From the NCBI GenBank assembly GCA_001247695.2, contig LGRX02027216.1:1-45973 (forward strand): a stretch of DNA of 45,973 bases, given 5' to 3'. Below the pieces are notes generated by a model. That model did no database searches and was not told where the DNA came from. It was given only the letters and a program-made list of their open reading frames with translations. Of this stretch, positions 11,425-22,238 are shown piece by piece. Position 1 is the stretch's first letter, and the number at the start of each line of letters is the position of its first letter. The position numbers were made by a program, and so were the translations under genes. The DNA is from Cymbomonas tetramitiformis (taxonomy: Eukaryota > Chlorophyta > Pyramimonadophyceae > Pyramimonadales > Pyramimonadaceae).

Positions 11425-11631
11425 TTACCATTGACTGTCCAACATCCACTCTGGACATTGTTTCTTACGTCTTTTGGCATCACGCTCAGAGTTTTTCTTA
11501 TTCTGCAAGCGCCTCTTTGCTACTTTTTCATCCGGAACGTTATACCGGCTACGAAACTTGCTGGTAACTTCTTCTTCTGAGCTTTCTTCATCCAAAAGCA
11601 AAACTGGCTTCAACTTGTCTTGTTCTTTCAT
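11425..11631 (-). CDS. Short acidic-then-basic open frame inside the LTR element
   Basis: 68 codons from an ATG, in the same orientation as the element. An acidic patch (LLDEESSEEE) is followed by a strongly basic stretch (KRRLQNKKNSERDAKRRKK) and a short tail. The composition resembles a nuclear localisation or DNA-binding segment and is unlike the surrounding AT-rich DNA. A TCCTAG acceptor-like site directly precedes the ATG, so it could be a captured host exon. I do not recognise the family, and chance is not excluded. Confidence 0.3.
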   Translation of the reverse strand: MKEQDKLKPVLLLDEESSEEEVTSKFRSRYNVPDEKVAKRRLQNKKNSERDAKRRKKQCPEWMLDSQW

Positions 11632-14600
11632 CTAGGACGAATCACACAGGGATGCAGCAGACCTGCAGCATGAGAAGAAAATAAACAGCAAGAAAGTCAC
11701 TATGCAAAATCACCACTGAAGGAGATGACTTTCATCATAGGATGGTATATTGGTTGTTTCATATGACACATAGAAGATATGAATAATTCGTAGAGAATTT
11801 TGGGATAAATATCCTGGATTGGCTGTGCTTGATTGCTCTATGCCCAAGAATGACCGAAGAGATTGCTTGCCACTTTTCAGCCATATAGTGTGGAGGCTGC
11901 TTAACAACGGTTGGAACCATAAGCTAAATAGCTATGCAGCTATGTCGGAGGCTGAATAGCCATGATTGCACAGACTCTGTCTTTTATGATGAATAGACCT
12001 CTGAGAAATGATGTCTAAAAAATCAATTGACAACAACTCAACCTTTTGGTATGATGCAGAGCTGATGATCTTTGTTGCACTTTAATTGTTTAATGTGCAC
12101 TAATGAAATGTCTCGTGATATATAATCTCACAGAATAGGCTTTGCTCAATGGCGATATGATCAGATATGTAATGATCAATGAAGACAAGATGGTTGGTAT
12201 GGCTCATTTAGTAGGCATAATTACCTCAAAGAGATGCCAATACACGGATACATATCAAGACATAAGGGCAATAGGCTTATTGTATAGCCTTCAAGGTAGC
12301 TAGCATTTATGCTGCATTGGTCAGCTCAGTGGCTTTGACCTTTTTAGGTGTTGTACTCAGGCCGTGGCCTGCATATTGCATTGAGTAATCTTGACACCTT
12401 TAATGATCCAATCAGATGATATGTATGAAGTATCAAGAATGGTTGCCCTTTTCAATGATCATTGGTGGCAGAGGCTATAGTGCTTGCACCGTGTCAATAT
12501 ACAATTCTAGTCTGGATACATGCTAGACTGAATGTATACAATGTCTGTGTCTTCAAAATCAAGCTCATATGTATGTCATGGCTGATGTATGTGTCAACTT
12601 AATGGAGTTCTGTATGGTTTGACTGTATACAGTCAGGCTTACCAAAACAAAACAATGATGCAACTTACTTGTTTTATTATTTGTCTTTATTATTTATTTG
12701 GTTTTTAGTTGTATTTCTAGCTTACCTTCTTCCCCCCTCAAGGAAGTGTATTGCTAGGCGGTTGTCAAGCGCCGTTCAAATACAACAGAGGTCCGACCTC
12801 TATGTGATGACGTGGAAGCTTTCTATGAAGCTGGATAGCAGTTCTCGGGTTGCAGCCCATTGCACCAAAGGTACATTGCAGTTATTGGGATGCAGCCCGA
12901 ATCCACGTCATCAGCGTGGGTCATATAATGCCCAAGCATGTGGTATATATATATAACACTACCCTTCAGCGGCGAAGTGGTTTGCTATTACCATCATCGT
13001 ATGCTGTGGGATATCAAATATATGATCAGAGAGCATGGATATATATATATATGTACCATGTTTGTCAATATCGGAGAGACTATGTCTTCTTTAAAATCCT
13101 CATGACTATATGTATAATGGTTCTGATGTCAACACCTTCTCTCTGAGTGATTTATTAATTTCAGATGTAATGTCGTGGCATGAAATATGTCCACGTCATT
13201 GGCATGAGTCATGTTGTGTCCATGCATACACGATCTTAGCGCAAGTCACAATACAGTGCCCGAGCATACGCGATTTTAACGTAGGCCACATTGTGCCTCC
13301 ATTTATTACATCTGAGAATATATGTTACCCATCATTGTGAGTATAGACAGCATTGTGCTGATTGCAATGCTTTCTCTGGTGACTTTTATATCACAGATTA
13401 TACCAATGTGGTGATCAGTCCAGTGCAATATTTTGTCACCGGAATGTACAGGGATTGTGAATGATTGCAATCCAGCCGGAGAATAATCTCAACAGCTTAT
13501 TCTGTACTAATGAATTCATCGGAGTTATACTCATTTCGATGATTCGAAACCCATGTCATTTGTGATAATGACAACTCATATGAATATATAGGGTTTTTAT
13601 TAGAATGCTTTTATGTGATGTCAATATATTATGAACAATTCACTTGCATCTGAGGACAACGGAGTTACGCTTAGAAGGTCTTAAATGGTGGTCTCCCAAC
13701 AGTTATCAGCTGTTATTCTGGTGCCACATTCTGCCTTCTGCACTGGGACTATATCATCCAGTCTTACAACGATGCACTTGTCCTTCCCACTCTTATGTAC
13801 GGCTATAGTGCCAAAGTGTATCAGGTGGGACATATACATACATATATATATTATATAACTATCATCTTCTGATCCAGGAAATGCAATTAAGCATGGTATC
13901 AGGTTGTATGTTATGTATATAGTTCAGCATTTCAAACTTACTCGAGAATGTAAATGCTGAGCAAAAGTCAACTTATAGTTATTGGGATATAATTTCCCAT
14001 CCGAGTTTACACTTTATTAGTGATGGTGGATTCAACGTTGTACAGATTTCAACGTTATTTGTGGATGCAGTGATTTTATTAAAAGCAATCCATCAGAAAT
14101 TACCAGATCGGAATATAAAATGGATATATGTGTAATCCTATCCACCTTCTTCCCCCCTTGAGGAAGTGTAAACTCATAGGCAGTCAGCTGCTTATATACC
14201 TTATAGCTTATAGCTTATAGCTTGCAGTCCTTATAGGAAGCAGATCATACAGTTTTAGGGTTGTTGCCCAACAGTTCTTGGGTTGTTGCCAGATGCATAA
14301 TCATGTTTGTGTCAAAAACAGCATGATATGTTAATGCTAAATACGAAGTTTTACGAAATAAAACTGGTATTTTAGAGCATATATCGTTACAGTGGCCCTG
14401 TTACTCAATACAGTGTTTAGGGTGTTACTTGGTATCAGTAACCCTAATACAGGTAAAAAATAAGCAGCATAACGTTTTTGCAAAGATTTTTAAGCAAAAC
14501 TGCTTTTAATACCCATATAAACGTAATGTGTTTTTTAGGAGGTAGGTTACACCCCTGTTACACACATTTAATTTTAGGGTTGTTGCAGGGCGTTACACAT

Positions 14601-16552
14601 GCTGCATAAATCAGGGATTGACATTTGATATATAAACATTCATTTTATCGAAAAAAATCAATCCAAAATTTTCAAAATGTGTTTTACGTACAGCATTTTG
14701 AGAGATTTATTGCCATAGCAATAGCGTTACCCATATATATTCAACACCTAATATCTAGGGTGTTACATGAGATATGACATGTGTCATTATGATTTCCTGA
14801 TACCTTAATAGGTATAAAATCATAATCTCACATAAAATGGGCACACATTTTTCGTTTTGAAATCATGCGTGGAGCATTTTTACCTATTTTACAGCTTTTT
14901 CAGCCGTATATATATATATATATATCACATCTCAGTGTGTGTGTGAGTTGCAAGCTAAACAAATGCTGCAACTTTCTTCACTTTTGCACATGATATTTTT
15001 CATGGCACAATAGTGAATATCTCAAAATTCAACATGTATGGTGAACATGAAATATGGGTTTTTCTGATTGAAACCCATACAGGCTATTGCACTCTCTGGT
15101 GACATAAAGATAAATCAACTGCAAGTGGATTCACAGTTGTGTCAGATCCTAAGATATATTTGAATGTACACAACTAGTATATCAAGTGATATCTTTGTGT
15201 TCAAATACATCTGGACACTGCTAGATATAATCTGAGCAGTATTTACACAACACCATGTTTGTGTGTGTATGTCCATAACCTTTGTCAGTTCATTTATGGT
15301 TGCTGATCTGAGTTGGTACATGCATGTGAGTGATCAGTTCTGCATCAACAGTCATAATGCAATGTAGATTTTGATGTTGCTCCAGCGATAGTGAATATGG
15401 CATGGGCAGTGCTCAGCAGTTACCAGCTGCATATTGAGCACTGATACTGCCTTCGGGTCTGGAGATATTCTCCATCCAGCCCTACAGCATGTTGTTTAAT
15501 CCTGTTACCATTACTATCGCCATCGCTGACATCCAGTACGCACATGTGTTTACTGGATGTTATCCACATTATTGTATACATTGTTATTGATATATTCACT
15601 CTGAGTCAGTGAATGTCAATGTATAATGAATGATAGTGTTTGTGCAGTGTATAGTACTGCTGATTAGTACTAGTGTGTGTGTGTGTGTATTTGTTTGCAT
15701 ACACTTTGCAGTATCTTTATGGATATCACAATATCCTAACAATCATGCAGACAGTCAGTATACCACGTACTAATTACATCTAACATGATATATATAGTTT
15801 AGGGATTGTTGTAATTCCATGATAATCTCATTATGAGTTGCTAATAAATTTTTACATGAAGCTCAGGTGAGCATTCCTTCAAATAATCCACCATAGAATG
15901 TACGTATTACCTGGAGAGCATCTCGGCTCCACCAGGGTACGACAAAGTAATTATGGTGTTGTGATTATTGTCAGGCACCCTTTGCAACATGAATTCTAAT
16001 ATATACTAGCATTAACTGCAATATGTTTGTGCTCTATGTAATACAGCTGTTAACGTGTTCAAGCCGTACAGTATAATAAGTATGTACTATTCACAGAATT
16101 GCAATCATTCAGTTATGAGGTGTGTGCATGATATAGAAGTATATGCACTAAATATTGATGATTGCTGTAAGTGGAATAAATGTATGTGTGTGTGTGCTGA
16201 TCTGCACACACATGTTGTGCATAGATCATTGTGCTGCCACTTAGTATAATGCTGATGATCAAAAGTATTGTGTGGTCATCAGAACATTGGAATCTGCTGC
16301 AGTATAATGATAATGCATTCACAGCAGTATGTATGCTGACAGGCCATAAATCATTGCACGCAGTGATTGTAAACAGTGCGTAGAGATGATTTGCAATAAT
16401 AGCTGATGTATGTTGTATACTAATGCGAGTGCGCTGTTGATGACAAGTATGAATTGTCGTCGCCATTCATTAGCATATGATACAGCATATTTTTCAAGCG
16501 TGATTCATGCGGGCACACGCATGCTGCAATCAACTTCTGCAAAATATGTGAC

Positions 16553-16725
16553 CATCGCGCAGTATGCGACCACCGCGCATGCTGCCACCTGCAATTTAGT
16601 AACAATCGCGCAGTATGCGAACATAGCGCATGCTGCCATATGCAATTTAGTGACAATCGCGCAGTATGCGAACATCACGCATGCTGCCATATGCAATTTA
16701 GTAACAATCGCGCAGTATGCGTGTA
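16553..16725. repeat. 51-bp tandem repeat, about 3.4 copies
   Basis: ATCGCGCAGTATGCGA recurs every 51 bp (about 16554, 16605, 16656, 16707). The intervening sequence GCATGCTGCCATATGCAATTTAGT is nearly unchanged. Because 51 is a multiple of three, one plus-strand frame stays open for 116 codons with a 17-residue repeat; this is probably a by-product of the tandem structure. The surrounding 16.4-17.1 kb is richer in CG dinucleotides than the rest of the interior. Confidence 0.85.
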
Positions 16726-17124
16726 TGATGCCATATAAAAGCAATTCAGTGCAATCATAAAAATTGCGATACTGCGCTGATGATTCTACCGCGCGGAAAC
16801 GATTCCGCCAACAATTCATCGCATTCGCGAACATGCATATATCCGTGAACCGTTTATCGTATACATTTCATTGTTGCGCCGATATATGCCATATGCACAC
16901 CTTATCGCGTATGTGTGCGATCAGCTGTTGTGCAAGTGCGCTGCGGAAAATCTCCTCGCACAATTATGCGCTGTCGATATGCGAACTATTATTCGGGCTG
17001 CAGATATTCAATATTTGCGAACGCTGTCGTATATGCGCCCTCCTGCAAACCTGCGAACAATATTAAATATACTACGCGTATATCACTGCACCCACTTGAG
17101 TTCTCGAGTGTCGCGCCTTGACGA

Positions 17125-17138
17125 CTTTTAGAATACCA
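17125..17138 (-). promoter_or_regulatory. Candidate primer-binding site of the LTR element
   Basis: On the minus strand TGGTATTCTAAAAG starts one base after the LTR end. It begins with TGG, as expected for pairing with a tRNA 3' CCA end. I could not assign a particular tRNA. Confidence 0.5.
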
Positions 17139-17139
17139 C

Positions 17140-17720
17140 TGATAAGGGCTGAGCTATGCAAGCCCTGTTATAATATTCAATATTATCAATAATCACTGTG
17201 CAGTTGAACAGCATACACAAGTGAACGTATGTGCGGGTTTGTGAGTGCAGTCTATGAATCTAGAGCTGCTGAAGCACAACGCTTCCTCACTTAAGTACCT
17301 ACGTCTCCCATCATCTTAGATGGTACCGCCATTGGGTTGTGAACCCGAGACGTAGGTTGAACGACCAGCATTGTATAAACGACTAGTTCGTTCGTGCTGC
17401 GCATGCATGTTCCGTGCATGCTAAAGCGAAAGATGGTTCTTGAAGAATCGACAAGATGTATCTTTGCTCTGTCATCTTCGAGTTCGGAGTACGAACTCTC
17501 GATGACAGGGATGCCTGATGATGTGACATAATCATCTGGCGACATGTACAGTCATCGTCGACCGTACTGACGACTGTCATAAATGTATGACGCGACTCGA
17601 CCTGTACAGTCATGATCGACCATACTGTCGAATGTCATAATTATATGACATGACATGACATGGTATGGTATGACACGTATGACATGTATGACACATATGT
17701 CATCGGTCATAACCCTGACA
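17140..17720 (-). repeat. Right LTR (5' LTR in element orientation)
   Basis: Same 581-bp sequence as 7594-8174, ending in CCCTGACA. It is followed by TTAGA, the second copy of the target duplication, and then by the resumed GAAGAC array. Confidence 0.9.
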
Positions 17721-17833
17721 TTAGAAGACGCGCCGAAGACGTCTTCTGGACGTCTTCTGGATGTCTTCTGGACCCAGAAGACGTCTCAGAGGACGTTCAG
17801 AAGACGTTCAGAAGACGTTCAGATGACGCGTCT
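17721..17833. repeat. Palindromic GAAGAC/GTCTTC array (right part)
   Basis: This is the continuation of the array at 7066-7588. It includes AGAAGACGCGCCGAAGACG, and ACGTTCAGAAG repeated three times near 17793-17822. Joining 7588 to 17721 restores a unit that is present in inverted form at about 7180-7225. Confidence 0.8.
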
Positions 17834-18317
17834 TCTGATTTCCCCAGAATGTAGGGTGACTTTCCCATACCTGTACGGACGCACTATGCTTGAACCGAAA
17901 GCCACAATTCTCGACATGCGTATCAAGCCCTGTGCCGTTTGAGACAGTTAGGTGGAAGAATGGGTGTTCCTTTTTGCGGTGAACACGCGTGGCATGATTG
18001 TCTAGTACAACGACGCCCGCCTTTATCGCAAGAAAGGCACACCCTAGTGTACTGTTTCGGAGGCTTCCTCATGTTTGCAATAACCAAGTGAACAGATGGG
18101 TGGGGGGGGGATAATACAAACGGTGATATTACACGCATGTGCTTGTGTCACAAATTTATTCCCCAAAAACAGAACATCATTTCTATTCCCCATTATGCAC
18201 TTATCTATTCCTCGATAACCATTTTTCCGGAGCCAACTCCTTCACGTCGGGCGGAAGCCATGTCGGGTAAAAAGTATTGTCGGTCCAGTTGAGTGGTCAC
18301 GCACGAAAAAGTGCGCT

Positions 18318-18466
18318 AGATGTCGCAAGATGTCGGTACTAAAAGATGTCGGTACTAGAGGGGTGACCGTTGCGAAGGCAAGGAGGTCGATGTCGGCAGT
18401 AAATTGTCGGAAGATGTCGGTACTAGGAAGATGTCGGTACTAGAAAAGATGTCGGATAGAATCGCC
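18318..18466. repeat. Irregular tandem repeat of AGATGTCGGTACTAG
   Basis: About six to eight copies of GATGTCGG, several followed by TACTAG or TACTAA, with a non-repeat insert at 18361-18385. Related ATGTCGGGTA and TTGTCGGTCC occur just upstream at 18259-18288. Confidence 0.8.
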
Positions 18467-20074
18467 GGGCGCGAAGCGGACGGAGAATAAAAGAAACAAC
18501 ACCACTGAACGTAGGTGGGTCCTGACCTGATGTGAAAGCAGATATTATTGATATATATATGCTTATCACTGAAAATGAAATGCAGCGCGGTAGGGTTTCG
18601 GTTCTCGGCTAAAGTCGGATATAACAATAAAGATGGTCGGACTTAAGCTGGAAGGACCGTGACACACTCGCGAAGCAAACAGGCAGGCACTGCAAGTGAC
18701 ATCCTACCAGGCGAGGGGTGTCACAGGGGGGACCACTGTTCCCCCCTTATGGGGGGAGAAAGTTGGCACTCCCATGAATCTCATCAAGTCCCCAAGTTTG
18801 TGTGTGGTCGGGATTCGCGCTTTAGGGATGATATGTGCATGGAGCTCCACCGTTCGATGGGATCGGAGTCCCAAGTGGCCTCTGCAACGCCCTGTCGCCC
18901 TCATGGGGATGTGCACGCCGAACACACCAAATACACGTCACGAAGCGTATGTTGCAAGCATACGTGGAAACGAACACACTGTACTGGCATTTGGGTTTTA
19001 CCTCGCTGCAAACCGTGGAGTACGCCATAAACGAATCCCGCTGCTGTGCAGTCACGGGGTTCACCTCTTCGTTCTAAGATGACATGCCGTCATGCCCCGC
19101 CAACGATATGTTCTTGGAATGCACAGCAGCACATTCACTTTACTACCGACGTCCGCCAGCACCACTTGGTCAATGATGGCTCGCAAGAAAATGCTACTCC
19201 CTGCAGCGTGAGGATTTTCCGAACAGGGATTCGGACCTGTAAGCAGAGATCAAACTAACTCTGCACGCGAACTTAGGTCGATGACCCAACTTGATATGCT
19301 ATCAACGCGAAGCAGACCCAGCACACGACAAGCTACAGTGCATTCGCGAGCCGAACTATTCGGCATGTTTGTCCTTCTCGCAAGACAAACCTCCGCAGGT
19401 ACAAGCGATCTGCTAACCGCTCGCTGGCACACTCAGTCTTTCTGCACTTCGGTTTACGCGTGGATTTACACGCATCAGCACATAGATGCGGAAGCCGAGG
19501 AAGCGTAATCGCAAGAAGAAGACGACTCGCCCAATTCCCCCAACCGCCACCGTTTCACCGAGTATAAGAGCGTCGGTGCGAGCAGAACCGAATTTGTGCC
19601 CGTGTTTCGGTTATCGCCCTGATATGTTTTGGTTTGTGGCTGGCTTTGCATGCTTTGGTTTGTGACATTAATTTCCCCCGATTTTCTCCACACTCTCGCA
19701 CTCTCGCACTCTTGATGATGTGCCACCGAATTTTGGGACAGTTCCTTTTTTCCTGCTGGGAAGGTAGATGGTAGTAAGGTGATCTTTAAAGTTATCGCAA
19801 AATGTAAGTTGCAAGTAGTATATTTCATCCGGCCTGATGCTAAATCTCGCTTGTTTGGGGAACATTGCTGAAATCGAGTAGCATGAGCCCATGCGTTCAT
19901 CGTGATATTTGTGTGGGCCTGCTTGATGCCTAATCTCGCGCTTGCGTGTGATGAGGAACATGTGTTCATCTCGTATAGAATGACTTAGTAGGTCGAAGGA
20001 AGAATATAGTGTCTCGGTCCGTTCCTATGGTACGGTTTGAACCTTTTGCATGCATATATGTGTAGCGTTATAAA

Positions 20075-20133
20075 CAGATATGTAGCACGCTACATATCTG
20101 AAGTCATGCTCTATATGTAGTACACTACATATA
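20075..20133. repeat. Two adjacent tight hairpins
   Basis: CAGATATGTAGC / GCTACATATCTG (20075-20086 and 20089-20100) and TATATGTAGT / ACTACATATA (20112-20121 and 20124-20133) are both perfect inverted repeats around an AC loop. The stem cores ATATGTAG are shared. Confidence 0.85.
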
Positions 20134-20365
20134 ACAAATGTAGCCTATGAATAATCGTTACATAAAACACACATCGTCGCGGGAGGGAAAATAGTACCGA
20201 AATTGTTCGCGGCAAACATACCAATGAACGCACGTCGCATCGCAATACAACAACAGTAACATAACGAAATGCAGACAAGTCATCATGCCGAACGTTTCGA
20301 TTTCGCTTATATAACACTCGTTTGCAATAGTGAACTTAAGAACAATTGTTGTCTCTCACAAAGTT

Positions 20366-22229
20366 GGCTCGGGGTTTATGTTGGATTAAGTTTTTGACAT
20401 CTACTGGATTAAGTTTTGTCTGGGGTAGATTTAGATTAAGTTCATGTGACACGATCGATCGAGAGGTCATCAGACCTGAGACAGGTCGTCATCGTCTCTT
20501 CGCCGGAAATTTCCGGCGAAATCACATCAACACATTGCATGCTGCCGAGCGGAGGGCAGCATGCATGCTCGATGCTGGGGAAGGCAGGTTGCATGGTGCC
20601 GCATGGTGCCGAGAGCAGGTTGCATGCTTGCATGCTGGGGAATAGTTTTCAGAAGCATATGAAAAATATTCTATTGTTTCTAAAAACTACTTATTATATG
20701 TCATAAACCCTTTGCCTTGCCCTTTACCGCTGCACGCGACCGGCAAGCATCTTTTAAACTCGGAAGTTTCAAAGATGCGTTTGGTATTTTGGGTGCACCC
20801 TAAAATTACAAAACAGCCGAGCGCTTCCCGTTTGTGCGGGATATTCACATTTATTCCACGGCATATTTCATATGAAATATACACATAAGCACGAAGGCAT
20901 CGGCCACGCATCTTTGAAACTAACGAGTTTCAAAGATGCGTTTTTGTCATTTGGGTGCGCATACCCAAATAACAAATCAGCCGAGCGCTTCCCGTTGGCG
21001 TGGGGTATCCAACGCTTGAATGTTAAATATTCATTATAATATGAGTTAGCATGCGAGGTTGCAAAGGCATCGGGACAGAATCTACGAAACTGTCTTATGC
21101 CTTTGCCTTTGGGTTCGAACGTACCCAAACCCAAAGATGCCAAACAGCCGAGGGCTTCCCGTGCGTCCTAGCGCACGAAACTTGGCGCAAATACTGCCAA
21201 GAGATATTTACCTAAGTAACTTGAAGCTCAAAGCTTCAAGTTACTTGTGCGCCCAACGCGCAATTTATTTCTAAGGCAGATGTTTTGGGTTTGGGTTCGA
21301 ACGTGACACCCAAACCCAAAGATGCCAAACAGCCGAGGGCTTCCCGTGCGTCCTAGAGCGCGAAACTTGGCACAAATACTGCCAAGATACATATCTTTAA
21401 GTTACCTGAAGCTCAAGGCTTTAAGTTACTTGTGCGCGAAACACGCAATTTATTTCCAAGGCAGATGTTTTGGGTTTGGGTTTGGGTTCGAACCCAAACC
21501 CAAAGATGCCAAACAGCCGAGGGCTTCCCGTGCGTCATAGAGCGCGAAACTTGGCACAAATACTGCCAAGATGCATATAATTAAGTTACTTGAAGCTCAA
21601 AGCTTCAAGTTACTTGTACGCGAAACGCGCAATTTATTTCTAAGGCAGATGTTTTGGGTTTGGGTTTGGGTTCGAACCCAAACCCAAATATGCCAAACAG
21701 CCGAGGGTTTCCCATGCGTGTGCATGTGTGTTAAACCATGTGAAATATTCCATGAAATAAATGTGAATATCCCGCACAAACGGGAAGCGCTCGGCCGTTT
21801 TGTAAAATTAGGGTGCACCCAAAATACAAAACGCATCTTTGAAACTCGGAAGTTTTAAAGATGCTTGCCGGTCGCGTGCAGAGGTAAAAAAGCAAGGCAA
21901 AGGTTTTATGATATAGAAGACGTAGGAATAGTTTTCAGAAGCACTAGAATACTTTTCATATGCTTCTGAAAACTATTCCTACTGCCGCTAAATCTTACAC
22001 CCTTTGCCTTTCCCTTTGCCTTTGACCTTCCGTTCGCAGTTTTTCTTTTACCATGTGCGCCTGACCTCGGAGCGGTGGCACCTCGGATCCGGCGAAATGA
22101 CGATGACGACCTGTCTCAGGTCTGATGACCTCTCGATCGATCGTGTCACATGAACTTAATCTAAATCTACCCCAGACAAAACTTAATCCAGTAGATGTCA
22201 AAAACTTAATCTAAAATAAACCTTTTCCC
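20366..22229. mobile_element. Fold-back DNA transposon, probably non-autonomous Mutator-like
   Basis: Outer arms of about 134 bp (20373-20506 and 22089-22222) are near-perfect inverted copies containing GGATTAAGTTTTGTCTGG. Inner arms of about 240 bp (roughly 20638-20880 and 21737-21980) are also inverted copies. CACAAAGTT occurs directly at 20357-20365 and 22230-22238, matching the 9-bp target duplications and long terminal inverted repeats typical of Mutator-like elements. There is no transposase gene. Between the arms lie six hairpin-bearing tandem units. Confidence 0.8.
20720..21735. repeat. Hairpin-bearing tandem units inside the fold-back element
   Basis: CAGCCGAGSGCTTCCCGT recurs at 20814, 20978, 21145, 21330 and 21514, with a variant at 21699. 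Spacings are 164, 167, 185, 184 and 185 bp. Each core is preceded by a palindrome, such as TTTGGGTTCGAACCCAAA or a CATCTTTGAAAC/GTTTCAAAGATG stem. The later units also contain a long stem around 21212-21245 (AAGTAACTTGAAGCT with its complement) and 21590-21615. Confidence 0.85.
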
Positions 22230-22238
22230 CACAAAGTT

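Larger units (their letters stand above)
8175..17139 (-). other. Non-coding interior of the LTR element
   Basis: About 9 kb, mostly AT-rich, with no credible protein gene apart from one short candidate at 11425-11631. It contains internal repeats: a GGGATGCAGCCC cluster at 9181-9290 with a related copy at 12838-12903; TTCTTCCCCCCTCAAGGAAGTGTA-like blocks near 12728 and 14147; CTTGGGTACATGTTTCCAC near 8629 and 9319; TA-rich runs near 14910-14935; and a 51-bp tandem repeat at 16553-16725. No tRNA or rRNA was recognised. Confidence 0.7.
7594..17720 (-). mobile_element. Complete 10.1-kb LTR element without recognisable gag or pol
   Basis: Two 581-bp direct repeats (7594-8174 and 17140-17720) look identical base for base when read side by side. 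They end in TG...CA and are flanked by the 5-bp duplication TTAGA (7589-7593 and 17721-17725). A pyrimidine run just inside the left repeat reads as a polypurine tract on the minus strand. A TGG-initiated primer-binding-like site lies one base inside the right repeat, so the element is in minus orientation. The 8,965-bp interior has no open frame beyond about 120 codons in either orientation, and no protease, reverse transcriptase, RNase H or integrase motif. This fits a large non-autonomous retrotransposon derivative (LARD-like) that needs enzymes from another element. Identical LTRs imply recent insertion. Confidence 0.88.
17834..20356. other. Gene-free stretch with two small repeat clusters
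   Basis: Only short, overlapping open frames on both strands, without recognisable domains. It holds the GATGTCGG cluster (18318-18466) and two tight hairpins (20075-20133). Otherwise I see nothing identifiable. Confidence 0.5.

Noticed and set aside
16410..16760. 116-codon protein with 17-residue repeats
   Set aside because: The frame is open only because the 51-bp tandem unit is a multiple of three; flanking codons show no coding signal.
19215..19300. Possible minus-strand tRNA (CAGGTCCGAATCCCTG resembles a T arm)
   Set aside because: No matching 5' acceptor strand, no 7-base anticodon loop, and the T-arm loop is eight bases. It is more likely a small hairpin (TCCGAA/TTCGGA).
19475..19969. 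164-codon minus-strand frame
   Set aside because: No recognisable domain, poor complexity, and no supporting context; it is probably a chance frame.
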